Positions 1 through 8,566 of a DNA stretch of 64,000 bases are shown here, piece after piece; within the stretch, counting starts at the first letter, position 1, and every line of letters begins with the position of its first letter. The translations under genes were made by a program, and so were the position numbers. Source of the stretch: a virus. The notes beneath the pieces were generated by a model that saw nothing but the letters and a program-made list of their open reading frames with translations, did no database searches and had not been told where the DNA came from. The stretch lies in IMG/VR virus record IMGVR_UViG_3300046318_000520, positions 62,001-126,000 of that record, one strand, 5' to 3'.

Positions 1-272
1 TCTAAGTACGTAATACCGGCAGCATGAAAATCTGCAGGTGTAACCATGCGTCTTTCTATAGACGTATCATGATTACCGGCTACAAATATTTTATGCTTGA
101 CAGGTATGGATTCATACCAGGTAATAAATGATCTCACTTCAGGCTCGTTCCGGTATGGGTCTCTCCAGTTAGAGCAGTCACCACTGTGGATGACTACGTC
201 TATATCTTTAAAGCGTTCATCAGGAAACGTACCATGAAATCCATGGGTGTCAGATATGTGCAGAATTTTCAT
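1..272 (-). CDS. Calcineurin-like metallophosphoesterase (C-terminus off window)
   Basis: Read from the ATG at 272 down to the window edge, this 90-codon fragment begins MKILHISDTHG and continues with HSGDCSN and AGNHD. These are the SDxH, GD and GNHD metal-binding motifs of calcineurin-like phosphoesterases. The family hydrolyses phosphomonoesters or phosphodiesters with two metal ions. Phage copies are often next to nucleotide or DNA repair genes, as here beside a dNMP kinase. The substrate cannot be told from this part. The start overlaps the preceding gene by 23 nt, as expected for a tight minus-strand operon. The family call is firm. Confidence 0.85.
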   Translation of the reverse strand, partial: MKILHISDTHGFHGTFPDERFKDIDVVIHSGDCSNWRDPYRNEPEVRSFITWYESIPVKHKIFVAGNHDTSIERRMVTPADFHAAGITYL

Positions 273-468
273 AATGTTTGGTTATATAGTTTTTAGCAAA
301 CTTGATCTTCCATTCACCGGTGTGACCGTCTTCATCAAGAGTATACATAATAGCATCTTCTACTTTTCTTTTTTCTATCTCTATAAGATTAGATACCAGG
401 TTTTCAAAGACTTCATTGGTCTCGTACCTGGATCTTACATAATCAGCTAAGCGTTGTACTGGGGTCAT
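250..468 (-). CDS. Small hypothetical protein
   Basis: This 72-residue ORF overlaps the phosphoesterase start by 23 nt and the dNMP kinase end by 26 nt. It is Glu/Lys-rich and mostly helical in appearance, with a central stretch EIEKRKVEDAI and a charged tail. I do not recognise a family. The overlapping stop-start spacing argues that it is a real, translationally coupled member of the operon. No catalytic motif or membrane segment is visible. Confidence 0.6.
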   Translation of the reverse strand: MTPVQRLADYVRSRYETNEVFENLVSNLIEIEKRKVEDAIMYTLDEDGHTGEWKIKFAKNYITKHYENSAHI

Positions 469-1264
469 ATCCTTCTTTTTTAAGAATGGTGTTAACAGTA
501 AACATTAAAGACAATATATCAGAGCCATTCATGATCTTGTGATCAAAGTTCCAATCATCTAGTCCGGTCTCTGATGGGTGAGCGTTGATAGCTTTTACAC
601 CAGGACGGTCTACACGTATGACAATACCACCGGCATCTTTGATAGCCTGGGCTTCATTAGGAAACCGGGTGTCTGTGATGATCCAGTTGGGTAACTTAGC
701 ATGATCTTCTGCTCGTACTTGAGGATAGTATTCTCCTGGTTTGTAATCTGCCATCAGAGCATTAACCCAGGTATTAGGATGTAGTCCGTTACGGCAGGCG
801 TCAGTACCCAGCTCTTGTAAAAACTGTCTGACAGTCATCTGTTGCATACCTACTGCGTATTCCATTCTGAACTCACCGTAGATTTGTTTAAGCATAGGAA
901 TAAAAGCTTCAGCTTCTTCTTTTGTAGTATACCTGCCCTTCTGAACTAATAGTTTACCATTGTCTATAAGAGATATAGTATAATAATTCCACTGTTCAGG
1001 TAAGTAAGTTTTCTTAAACTCTTGGTCTTCAAACTTGTCTGCTGGAATACCAGTAAGATAGCCAGCTATCATTTTAAGTTTACCTGCCCATTTCTTAATT
1101 TCCCAGCCAGACTCTTCCTCTAACCACCACTCATGTTGTGTATGATAAAAAGTAATAAGCTCTTCTATAGTATACTGGTCAGGAATCTTTGAGTTTGCTA
1201 TTTGTATCAGCTTACCTATAGTGTCTTTGCCAGTTCCAGAGTAACCATTAATTCCAATAATCAT
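443..1264 (-). CDS. Deoxynucleoside monophosphate kinase-like P-loop protein
   Basis: A 273-residue protein whose first residues, IIGINGYSGTGKDT, form a P-loop of the nucleotide monophosphate kinase type. A later WIITDTRFPNEAQAI segment is typical of phage deoxynucleotide monophosphate kinases such as T4 gp1. Such enzymes phosphorylate dNMPs to dNDPs for phage DNA synthesis. The ATG start at 1264 places the P-loop at the very N-terminus, as in the family. A hairpin lies immediately upstream. The P-loop kinase call is strong; the dNMP specificity comes from family and context. Confidence 0.8.
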   Translation of the reverse strand: MIIGINGYSGTGKDTIGKLIQIANSKIPDQYTIEELITFYHTQHEWWLEEESGWEIKKWAGKLKMIAGYLTGIPADKFEDQEFKKTYLPEQWNYYTISLIDNGKLLVQKGRYTTKEEAEAFIPMLKQIYGEFRMEYAVGMQQMTVRQFLQELGTDACRNGLHPNTWVNALMADYKPGEYYPQVRAEDHAKLPNWIITDTRFPNEAQAIKDAGGIVIRVDRPGVKAINAHPSETGLDDWNFDHKIMNGSDILSLMFTVNTILKKEGYDPSTTLS

Positions 1265-1280
1265 AATATGTTTTTAAGGA

Positions 1281-1301
1281 GGGAGGGTAGTTAACCCTCC
1301 C
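1281..1301 (-). terminator. Hairpin after the ligase gene
   Basis: GGGAGGGT at 1281-1288 pairs with ACCCTCCC at 1294-1301 around a 5-nt loop. It sits between the ligase stop (1313) and the dNMP kinase start (1264). The run that follows on the minus strand is TCCTTAAAAA rather than a clean T-tract. It may therefore attenuate transcription or stabilise an mRNA end rather than terminate fully. Confidence 0.45.
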
Positions 1302-1312
1302 TTGTTATTTAT

Positions 1313-2398
1313 TTACTTATCTAATCTGATTCCAACTGTTACCGGAAACCTGGGTAATCCATCATCAGTGTATTCAAAGAATCTGATTTCAGCAGTCTTG
1401 CCGATGTATTGATCTTTAAACATGAGCCAATGCCTACGCTCGTCATGGGAAAACTTCATACCTGAGCTAAACCTCTTTCCGTTTAGTTCATAGATAGGTT
1501 GACCCCATTCTGGTCTGGCATCAGAGGGAACAATATCAATGATAGGTAGTGCCATATCTTTGAAGTCTTTATACTTTAAAAGATTTTCACTTCGTGCATT
1601 AACCTTGTAACTTTCAGAACCCCATCTTACAATGCTTCCTTCAAAACCTTCAGTAAGGTTAAGAGCATGAAATTTGATAAGTTCTTCTTCTGTAGTAATT
1701 CTTATAGTATCAACCAGTTCAATATGCTCACATTGGATATCCCAGCGTTGACTTATTACATCAAACCTGTCAGAGAAAGAATCATCACCTATCATGTCGT
1801 AGTTGTGAAACTTTACCAACTCTGTTTCGTCTGGTCTGTATTTCTTAATGAGCCTCATGTTGTCTTGAAAAGATTTACCATGAGCATAAAGCTCACCATC
1901 CAGTATAAAACCTTCAGGAAGTTTACGCAGGTCAGCCAGGATGTGTTCACAAGTGTCAATAGGAGATCCGGTTCTGGAAGTCAGACTGGCATTAGGACCA
2001 CAAACAGCAAGAGCTCTCATGCCGTCAAGTTTAGGCTGGACGTAAACGACATTAGTATGCCAGTTGATCTTGTGACCATGGTCTTTAAAATCTTTAGCCA
2101 ACATAGGAAGTACAACTGCAACAGTATTAGCTGCTTCTATAGTGGTGAAATAGTCCTCTTTGAGCTTTTCTGCTATTTTGCTTTGCATTTCTGAGATAGC
2201 TTGCTCTTCAGCTGTACTTTCATTAGACTTACCTACGTTCTTAGGTTTACATGTTTTACGGTTAGTTACCAGGTTACCATCCAGTAACCCTGCTGATTGT
2301 ACCAGGTCAGCTCCTTCTGTATAAATATTTAAGATACGAATCTTACCTTTGCTGTCTTTTTTATATAAGCTTATCATTTTCTTTGCGTTTGTTGTCAA
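1313..2398 (-). CDS. ATP-dependent DNA ligase
   Basis: A 361-residue ATP-dependent ligase that seals nicks through a lysine-AMP intermediate. The nucleotidyltransferase motif I is VQPKLDGMRA, with the Lys in KLDG as the adenylated residue. Then follow a LTSRTG segment, motif III-like FILDGELYAHG, motif IV EGSIVRWG and motif V ENLLKYKDF. The C-terminal part is consistent with a short OB-fold domain. An N-terminal extension of roughly 100 residues precedes motif I. The start overlaps the upstream gene by 38 nt. It belongs to the replication block with polymerase, primase and helicase. Confidence 0.92.
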   Translation of the reverse strand: MTTNAKKMISLYKKDSKGKIRILNIYTEGADLVQSAGLLDGNLVTNRKTCKPKNVGKSNESTAEEQAISEMQSKIAEKLKEDYFTTIEAANTVAVVLPMLAKDFKDHGHKINWHTNVVYVQPKLDGMRALAVCGPNASLTSRTGSPIDTCEHILADLRKLPEGFILDGELYAHGKSFQDNMRLIKKYRPDETELVKFHNYDMIGDDSFSDRFDVISQRWDIQCEHIELVDTIRITTEEELIKFHALNLTEGFEGSIVRWGSESYKVNARSENLLKYKDFKDMALPIIDIVPSDARPEWGQPIYELNGKRFSSGMKFSHDERRHWLMFKDQYIGKTAEIRFFEYTDDGLPRFPVTVGIRLDK

Positions 2399-2708
2399 TA
2401 TAAGTTTCTAATAATTCATCTACTTCTTCCAGTTCTTCTGCAGTCAGCTGTGAAAACTTTTCTGTAAGCAGCATGACATAGACAAGATCTGTATTGTCAA
2501 GCTCCTTTTTTATTTTAAGTACCACATCTGAGCTGGGAAGAAGATCACAGAGGTGGTTAATAGCCACCTCTACTTTCTTCTGGGATTGGGCCAGTGTATA
2601 TTTTTGCTTATGACTTAATAGTGATTTTGCAAAATCAAGCCTGATCTCTATACACTTCATGTGTTGCATGACGCACATAAATAGTTCTCCAATAGTTCCT
2701 TTATCCAT
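2361..2708 (-). CDS. Hypothetical helical protein
   Basis: A 115-residue ORF upstream of the ligase, overlapping it by 38 nt and starting 3 nt after the next gene's stop. It looks largely alpha-helical. The N-terminal half contains several Cys and Met residues and a HxxC pattern, and the C-terminal half is acidic (AEELEEVDELLETYID). No known domain is recognised. Its position between a DUF932-like gene and ligase suggests a replication or accessory role, but that is only context. Confidence 0.6.
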   Translation of the reverse strand: MDKGTIGELFMCVMQHMKCIEIRLDFAKSLLSHKQKYTLAQSQKKVEVAINHLCDLLPSSDVVLKIKKELDNTDLVYVMLLTEKFSQLTAEELEEVDELLETYIDNKRKENDKLI

Positions 2709-2711
2709 AGA

Positions 2712-3551
2712 TTACATGAATGTTACTCCGTATATTTCTTTTACATTACTGGGTTCTATGTTCACTTGTACAAGATCTTGTACAGTTTCTTGTACAGGTT
2801 CTAAGATCTGAACTGGTTTTTGAATACCTGTATTAAGCATGCCGTACTGATCTATAAAAAAGCTGTGTACTTTTTGATGATCTGACAGATAGCTCAACGG
2901 ATGGGATTCTTTTAAAGAAAGCGTGATGTGATTGTATAGGGCCCATGCTGAATCCGGATGGCAATTATAGTTGAAACTGGGCTTATCCATTTCACGCTTT
3001 ACTATACCAGTCTGGGTCAGGGTGAGAATTTCCTGCTCAGCAAAAAGCCGACCAAGGATAGTTCCTTTTTCCCTGGGTGTAAGTATCACATCTTTGAGTA
3101 TTTCTTTGTCCTGGATCAGCTCATCATAGTGCTGTCTTGCGTTAGCAATCTGGTTAATAATATTAGACTCTACATCATAGAGTGCAGAGCCGGAATGTTT
3201 GCGGGAATAGGTCATCATATCAGAAGATATAACCCCGTTCATACATACAAAGACGCTGGCTCCAACGGCACATTTAAACCTGAGTTGCTTGTTATAAGAG
3301 TTACACCAGGCAAACATCATTCCCATATCCTTATCGGTGGAATGTGAAAGCTTGATGGTTCCCTGGGCAACCTGCTGGTCCATGGTTGCCTTGTATGTGG
3401 TGCTTTGAATCTCCAATCCAGCCTGGTGAAGTTCCTGGCTGATTTTATCTATGACATAACCGTGTGGAATAACAGCATACTTGTTGCCATGCTGGGGCAG
3501 AGCTACGGAACGTAGGTCTTGTTCTGATACAATAAGCGTTTTTGCGGGCAT
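2712..3551 (-). CDS. DUF932-like phage protein
   Basis: A 279-residue protein that resembles the DUF932 family of phage and plasmid proteins. It has an N-terminal IPHGYVIDKISQ region, a central LRFKCAVGASVFVCMNG segment and a later HPDSAWALYNHITLSLKE stretch close to the conserved family pattern of a small-residue loop followed by an aromatic helix. The biochemical function of DUF932 proteins is not established, although they usually sit near replication genes, as here directly upstream of the polymerase. The C-terminus carries a Val/Gln/Pro-rich repeat (KPVQILEPVQETVQDLVQ) that is probably a flexible linker. Confidence 0.6.
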   Translation of the reverse strand: MPAKTLIVSEQDLRSVALPQHGNKYAVIPHGYVIDKISQELHQAGLEIQSTTYKATMDQQVAQGTIKLSHSTDKDMGMMFAWCNSYNKQLRFKCAVGASVFVCMNGVISSDMMTYSRKHSGSALYDVESNIINQIANARQHYDELIQDKEILKDVILTPREKGTILGRLFAEQEILTLTQTGIVKREMDKPSFNYNCHPDSAWALYNHITLSLKESHPLSYLSDHQKVHSFFIDQYGMLNTGIQKPVQILEPVQETVQDLVQVNIEPSNVKEIYGVTFM

Positions 3552-3560
3552 ATTATTCTG

Positions 3561-5501
3561 TTAAAAAAGTGAGAGTTGTTGAAATGCACTGGGTCTTGTG
3601 GTCTCTATCTGTTCTATTTGTTTATTTATTTCTTCCAAGTAGTAGTTTATATTGATCTTATAATCTGAAAATGGGACAGATGGATCCATCTTATTGACGA
3701 CAGTCTGCATCCATTCACCGGATTCTACTTGTATAGAGCGGCCATCCGGATTACACTTTACAAGCTTGACGCCATCGGAGGAAATAAAATACCTGACGAT
3801 CTTCTGTAACCGGTTAATTGTTAGTGTTCCCATGTTGATAAACCTTTCTTCAAAATACCAGACACTTTTGGATTTGACACCTGCACAATAGTCAAGAATA
3901 TCCTGGTTCTGCATTAGAAAAGTCCTGGGTTCTATGCCGTTAACAAAATATGCATAGATGGCTTTGGGAATAATCAGAAAGCTTTTGTTCTTGTGAAACA
4001 CACTCACTTTCTTTTTAGCAAGGTCTTCCCATTCAAAAGCACCTTTGCATTTTACTTTTCCCTTCTTATTAATAGCAATATAATTGTTAACGTCACGGAT
4101 AATCATCTTGGAATACTCATCATGTTCCAGGTCAAGCTTAGTCAACATAGACCAGCGTTGACAGATCTCCATATATTTTTCAATCTTATCCGTAGGCAGC
4201 ATGGTCTCCATACCGTCTGTGTTTTGCATGAGTGGTATGGCTTCCGGGATTTCTTCACAGATCATTTCATAAAGCATGCTTAACAACAACTGACCATTAA
4301 TAGTAATCTGCATGGTCATCTTTGGATCGTATAGAAAACTGTTTTCGTCACCAGTAAGACCGTATGTACTGTTAAGAATAATCTTAAAGACATAGTTCTT
4401 GGGATCTGTTTTAGGAATCTTTTTACGTTCATCAAAGAACCATTCATAGAGTTCAGTGAATTCATCCTGAGGAATATGTTCCGGATGAAACTTATTACGG
4501 ATAGCCAGGTTAGGATAAAAACTCACAACATCTGAAGTGATGATGGTCCAGCCAGGAGGTGCTTCATAAACACCTGTAGCACGAGCACCGTGAATACCAC
4601 CGAGCCCATAGTCTGTATTCATACCTTTATACTTGACCGTATACTTAAACCCGTCTTTAGTGGACGTGATTACCTTGGTTCTCAGATAGTCATGCATCTT
4701 TTGAAATTCAGGTGTGTTAAACTTGATATACGGAAGCATGCACTGGCCAAGATAGATCTCCGTGCGTGGTGTACGCAGCGTTTTGATTTCTGACTTATGC
4801 CATCCCAGTTTCTTGGAAAGAAAGTGCAGGAACAGTTCTTTAGATATCCTTGGTTCAGATGCACTGTACAGGTCTATGCCGTATTCCTTGGTTAGGTTCT
4901 GGCGCAGGACAATCTGTTCCTTGGAATGAACCAAGATCTGCTTAGTAGACAAGACGTCATTAATACAATATTTGATCACACTTTGCAACTGGTCATTATT
5001 TGTAACCGGTTGATTGTGATGATGAGGCATCTCCTCTACGTTCTCCCAGTCTATGGAATACTGTATCCATTTCAAAGAACTCATCTTGGCTTTGTTATCC
5101 CAGTGATTCATCTTAAAAAGATCTATCTGCCTGATCTTGATCTGGTCAGGACGGTACTGCTGGAATTCATTTCTGTTAGAGCGTTCAATGATTTCCTGGG
5201 CCTTGCTGTATATTTCTTTTACAAGGTCAGCTGTACTTAGCCTGAGCAGGTCACGCTGCTTAAAAAGCATCCATTGTGTAATCTGTGCATCAAAAGCCAG
5301 TCCGTTGTAGGAAATATGCCACTGATTAAGATTGACACAGTCGTTAAGAAACTGTACCATCTCAGGAAAATCATTCTGATCTTCATGAATGACAAACACT
5401 TTTTTGACAGACTCATCTTTATAGTGTTGAAACACTGCTACAAAGCAGTTCACTATTGTCTCATAATCCATTACCCAATGCGTAGGTGTTGCTGTTTTCA
5501 T
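3561..5501 (-). CDS. Family B DNA polymerase
   Basis: A compact 646-residue DNA polymerase with 3'-5' proofreading. Exo I is VMDYET (residues about 10-14), Exo II is SYNGLAFD and Exo III is YCINDV. In the polymerase domain, motif A is TSDVVSFYPNLA, motif B is KIILNSTYG and motif C reads QNTDGMET. Motif C has the form TDG in place of the classical DTD. The size and pattern match the short family-B enzymes of some Bacteroidota phages. No terminal-protein insertion can be asserted. An intergenic terminator from the upstream gene precedes it, so it probably also has its own promoter. Confidence 0.92.
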   Translation of the reverse strand: MKTATPTHWVMDYETIVNCFVAVFQHYKDESVKKVFVIHEDQNDFPEMVQFLNDCVNLNQWHISYNGLAFDAQITQWMLFKQRDLLRLSTADLVKEIYSKAQEIIERSNRNEFQQYRPDQIKIRQIDLFKMNHWDNKAKMSSLKWIQYSIDWENVEEMPHHHNQPVTNNDQLQSVIKYCINDVLSTKQILVHSKEQIVLRQNLTKEYGIDLYSASEPRISKELFLHFLSKKLGWHKSEIKTLRTPRTEIYLGQCMLPYIKFNTPEFQKMHDYLRTKVITSTKDGFKYTVKYKGMNTDYGLGGIHGARATGVYEAPPGWTIITSDVVSFYPNLAIRNKFHPEHIPQDEFTELYEWFFDERKKIPKTDPKNYVFKIILNSTYGLTGDENSFLYDPKMTMQITINGQLLLSMLYEMICEEIPEAIPLMQNTDGMETMLPTDKIEKYMEICQRWSMLTKLDLEHDEYSKMIIRDVNNYIAINKKGKVKCKGAFEWEDLAKKKVSVFHKNKSFLIIPKAIYAYFVNGIEPRTFLMQNQDILDYCAGVKSKSVWYFEERFINMGTLTINRLQKIVRYFISSDGVKLVKCNPDGRSIQVESGEWMQTVVNKMDPSVPFSDYKININYYLEEINKQIEQIETTRPSAFQQLSLF

Positions 5502-5542
5502 ATTGTATAGTGTTCAGTTAAGCTGTCCCCCCTTGATATTAA

Positions 5543-5572
5543 TGAAAAAAAAGGGAGACGTTAATCTCCCTT
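5543..5572 (-). terminator. Rho-independent terminator
   Basis: On the minus strand AAGGGAGA and TCTCCCTT form an 8-bp stem with a 6-nt loop, followed directly by a run of eight T. It lies between the stop of the 5597-6010 gene and the start of the polymerase, so it separates two transcription units. Confidence 0.85.
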
Positions 5573-5596
5573 GTATTCATAGACATATGATCTAAC

Positions 5597-6010
5597 TTAG
5601 ATAGTAATCAGATTACTAGCTTTGGTTTCTACAGGAGTCTCTGTTTTTTGTTCCAGGTATTGATTGTAATCAAATACATCAGAATTCAGAGCAATCATGT
5701 TGATCAGTTCTTTGATCTCTTCTTTGGTTTCTATATAGTATTCATAATAGGTTTCCATTGTCTGGCGGGATTCTGCATAGTCTTTTCCACCGGGACGCTT
5801 GCCAATCTTAAGCATCTCAGGATCACCCAGGGCATTAAGCTTTGGTACCATCTGCAGTGTTTCTTTCTTTTCTTTGCCAATAAGAGCAAGCACACCTACT
5901 TCAAGGTCATAAATAGCTTCGTTGTATGGAGCTTCTATCGTGGCTGGGATCAGTCTGAAAGTTTTTTTGTTACCCCATGTGGAAGTAACCAATAACATTG
6001 ATTTATTCAT
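5597..6010 (-). CDS. Hypothetical protein
   Basis: A 137-residue protein with an N-terminal strand-rich part (SMLLVTSTWGNKKTFRLIP) and a charged helical C-terminal half containing YYEYYIETKEEIKELIN. I do not recognise the family. It is the last gene before a strong terminator and lies 23 nt after the next upstream gene, in the replication operon. No transmembrane or catalytic motif is seen. Confidence 0.6.
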   Translation of the reverse strand: MNKSMLLVTSTWGNKKTFRLIPATIEAPYNEAIYDLEVGVLALIGKEKKETLQMVPKLNALGDPEMLKIGKRPGGKDYAESRQTMETYYEYYIETKEEIKELINMIALNSDVFDYNQYLEQKTETPVETKASNLITI

Positions 6011-6033
6011 AAGTTCTCTATTTATTCTACAAA

Positions 6034-6594
6034 TTAAACACCTTTATTTAAGCTCTCCAAATTTTCTACAGGAATTTTTAAAGTTTCTTTGTCCATATCC
6101 CAGCTGTCACAGAGTTCTCCGATCTTTTTTAGGAGACTGGGATCTACGTTTAACAGCTTGGCATACACCTCGTAATACTTCTCAGGGTATAAATACGAGT
6201 CTATGTATTTGTATTCTGAAGAAAGCTCACCGTAGTATTCCTTGATGGCCTTTTTGAGCATGGTACTAAGCTTACTGTATTTTCCTGTAAGAAAGTGAAA
6301 CCAGTCATTCTGGTACACCTCAAAATCAAAAACATAAATATTGTAATCCTGGATGTGAATAACCTCTTTGTACAAGGGGTTACCTGTCAACATCTGGGAT
6401 TCAAAGGCCAGAAATTCTTCTGTCTTATCTGCTCTATAGCTGACAATTAGTTTTATATCATCTGCTCCGTATAAGTCATGTAAGGATATATACGTACCAG
6501 AGGGACTAAATGCACTGCTTTTTTTAATACCTAAAACAGGGAACAAAAAACTTCTGGACTTTTGAAAGTACTTTCCATACAATGAGTCTATCAT
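6034..6594 (-). CDS. Hypothetical aromatic-rich protein
   Basis: A 186-residue protein with unusually many Tyr and Phe residues. One segment, YNIYVFDFEVYQNDWFHFL, superficially resembles an exonuclease-type DFExY motif, which is notable next to a polymerase operon. The rest of an exonuclease motif set is not evident, so I do not assign that function. It is separated from the neighbouring nuclease gene by only 9 nt and is likely co-transcribed with it. Confidence 0.55.
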   Translation of the reverse strand: MIDSLYGKYFQKSRSFLFPVLGIKKSSAFSPSGTYISLHDLYGADDIKLIVSYRADKTEEFLAFESQMLTGNPLYKEVIHIQDYNIYVFDFEVYQNDWFHFLTGKYSKLSTMLKKAIKEYYGELSSEYKYIDSYLYPEKYYEVYAKLLNVDPSLLKKIGELCDSWDMDKETLKIPVENLESLNKGV

Positions 6595-6603
6595 ATTTAT
6601 TTC

Positions 6604-7635
6604 TTATAGAACTACGTTGCCTTTTGCAAACTCATAGGGCAGGTCGTAGCTCCGGTTCACATAATGCCATTCAGCTGTCTCTAGCACTGTCTTAAATCTA
6701 TCTAACCACTTGTTAAGTGTGGTTTCTGTAACAGGAAAGGAATAGGTTTGGAAAGCCCGGTCAATCACTACAAAGTGAAACTTCACCTGGTACTTATCTT
6801 CTTCTATAAGCTTAAGGTACAATCCGGCTATCATAATCATGTACACCACACATTGTAACCAGTATGAATAGTATTCCACACTCTCCGGGAAGTCTTTCAG
6901 ATCCTTAGAGGTTGTCTTGATATCATTGACATAGATGATCTTATTATCATGGTCTATTACAATGTTATCAATGATACCCTTCAGACCAAAGATCTTACCA
7001 GGGATGTCCATCTGCAGCATCTGCTCGTTGATCACTTCTATGTTATCAAACTCAGAAACATCAGATCCAATAAGACTGCAAACAGCTTTGTTAGTCTTGA
7101 CAATTTCTACGGCACTGCTGCAAAACTTAAAGGTTTCTTCGTCAATGAGGGTTTTAGAACCCTTCATCTTAAGAAAAGACCAGTATATGAATGCTTCAGC
7201 TGTCATTATTTTCTCTAAACGCTGCTTATCAGTCTTAAGACTCTGGTGATAGTTCATATCCATCATAACATCCAGAATAGCTCCTTCAAATTCTTCTAGC
7301 TTTTCCCTGGGATCACCGTTGCGTGAAAGCTCTACATGATGACGGTACACTCTGTCTATTACAATACGGAGGTTACCGGATGGTAGTGTGGCAGGGGAGA
7401 CCATGAATTCTTTTTCAAACTTTTCAGGTTCTAAAAGCAATAGATGAATAAGCTTACCCTGAACCAGATGTGTATCCAGTCTTTCTTCTTTAAGTCCCAG
7501 CACATACATTTGATAAAAAACCTGGGGATTCCATATCAGCTTGTTAAGACTACTATAAGAGTAGTAGAACTTGCTGGCGTAAAATGATTTTTCCTGGATC
7601 TGAATGCTTTCTTGCATTAATTCTTCTAGTTCCAT
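6604..7635 (-). CDS. PD-(D/E)XK exonuclease, RecE/DUF3799-like
   Basis: A 343-residue nuclease. The N-terminal YYSYSSLNKLIWNPQVFY and LVQGKLIHLLLLEPEKF regions are typical of the DUF3799/exonuclease VIII-like group. The active-site core is visible as GLKGIIDNIVIDHD followed by IIYVNDIKTTSKD, giving the D...DxK signature, with a downstream YSYWLQCVVYMIM helix in the position of the Q/Y motif. The enzyme would resect DNA ends in phage recombination. The Sak4-like ATPase and SSB-like protein downstream are plausible partners. Confidence 0.8.
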   Translation of the reverse strand: MELEELMQESIQIQEKSFYASKFYYSYSSLNKLIWNPQVFYQMYVLGLKEERLDTHLVQGKLIHLLLLEPEKFEKEFMVSPATLPSGNLRIVIDRVYRHHVELSRNGDPREKLEEFEGAILDVMMDMNYHQSLKTDKQRLEKIMTAEAFIYWSFLKMKGSKTLIDEETFKFCSSAVEIVKTNKAVCSLIGSDVSEFDNIEVINEQMLQMDIPGKIFGLKGIIDNIVIDHDNKIIYVNDIKTTSKDLKDFPESVEYYSYWLQCVVYMIMIAGLYLKLIEEDKYQVKFHFVVIDRAFQTYSFPVTETTLNKWLDRFKTVLETAEWHYVNRSYDLPYEFAKGNVVL

Positions 7636-7657
7636 GATTTAATTTTCTTTTGTATGA

Positions 7658-8098
7658 TTATTTATTCTTTGATGTCCAGGCATTCATTGCCCTGTCACCA
7701 TGTCCAATAACACAACTTCTGCAGAGAACAGAAACCCATCCGGATGTTACTCCCAGGTCTTGTTCTGATCCACAGTCCTGGCAGGTGTGATTACACATAT
7801 GTTCAGCCATGCTGATCATACCTTCTACAATGTCGTCATGACCGTTGGTATAGAACCTGAGTCCTCCGAACTTTTCTTTTAGCTGCACACAAGTGACCTG
7901 CTTAGGCTTGAGCGGGTCATGCTTGGTATACCGGGTTGTCTTATCTATATAGTTTTGGATAGCACCACAGAGCTTGTCTATAATAGATAGCCAACCGGTA
8001 GGTGCATCCTGCCAATTACACTGTCCGGGATTACCTTCGTAGTCCTGAAAGATCTTGGGATACTTAGCTATTAGTCCTTCTGTAGATATCTTTTCCAT
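7658..8098 (-). CDS. Zinc-ribbon protein of the KFGGLRFY type
   Basis: A 146-residue protein containing KEKFGGLRFYTNG followed by cysteine pairs HTCQDCGSEQ and VLCRSC, which look like a four-Cys zinc site. The KFGGLRFY plus zinc-ribbon arrangement is one I associate with uncharacterised phage proteins. The N-terminal part contains WLSIIDKLCGAIQNYID and PKQVTCVQLKEK, so it may be a folded helical domain. Its stop region overlaps the next gene by 28 nt. The function is unknown; DNA or RNA binding is possible through the zinc site. Confidence 0.6.
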   Translation of the reverse strand: MEKISTEGLIAKYPKIFQDYEGNPGQCNWQDAPTGWLSIIDKLCGAIQNYIDKTTRYTKHDPLKPKQVTCVQLKEKFGGLRFYTNGHDDIVEGMISMAEHMCNHTCQDCGSEQDLGVTSGWVSVLCRSCVIGHGDRAMNAWTSKNK

Positions 8099-8322
8099 AC
8101 ACCTTGTTCTGTTAAAAATGTACTGATACGTTTAGCTGTAGCCTGGTCATAAGTAAGGGCTTCGGTCATTTCAATAAAATGATAAAGCTCATCTATCTTT
8201 TTATTGGCAGTGTCTAGTTCTGCTATATAAAAATCAGCATCACTTTGCATGGCTTCATTATACTCCTGTTGGTAATCAACTGCAGCATCTATAGTCTCTA
8301 CGGAAAACATTGGGTCTTGCAT
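8071..8322 (-). CDS. Small acidic hypothetical protein
   Basis: An 83-residue acidic, helical ORF (for example DADFYIAELDTANKKIDELYHFIEM) with coiled-coil character in the middle. It overlaps the zinc-ribbon gene by 28 nt and follows the upstream gene by 2 nt, consistent with translational coupling. No family is recognised. Confidence 0.55.
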   Translation of the reverse strand: MQDPMFSVETIDAAVDYQQEYNEAMQSDADFYIAELDTANKKIDELYHFIEMTEALTYDQATAKRISTFLTEQGVWKRYLQKD

Positions 8323-8324
8323 AG

Positions 8325-8564
8325 TTATTTTTTTAATTTATCAAGTATTTTTTGCATCTCAGCAAGCACCTTCCTGTTCATATGATGGGTGCTTTTAGGG
8401 TCCGGGTCCAGCTCAGAAAGCGTTCTGTATCTTTCTTTAAGCTTAACCAGTTCCATGTTGTTGTTCTCCATAGCATCAGCTACTCTTTTAAGTTGAATGG
8501 CAATCTCTGGAAAGGTGTGCTCTATAAGCTTACGACCCATCATGGTCTCGTGTAATTCAGGCAT
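8325..8564 (-). CDS. Small helical hypothetical protein
   Basis: A 79-residue ORF with predicted long helices (FPEIAIQLKRVADAMENNNMELVKLKERYRTL) and likely coiled-coil oligomerisation. It lies 2 nt from both neighbours, in the same operon as the HNH endonuclease. I do not recognise a family. Confidence 0.55.
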   Translation of the reverse strand: MPELHETMMGRKLIEHTFPEIAIQLKRVADAMENNNMELVKLKERYRTLSELDPDPKSTHHMNRKVLAEMQKILDKLKK

Positions 8565-8566
8565 GT

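Noticed and set aside
1667-2194. 175-codon plus-strand ORF
   Set aside because: It is entirely antisense to the well-supported DNA ligase gene.
6034-6594. Separate proofreading exonuclease
   Set aside because: A DFEVY-like segment occurs, but the other exonuclease motifs are missing, and the polymerase already has a complete exonuclease domain.
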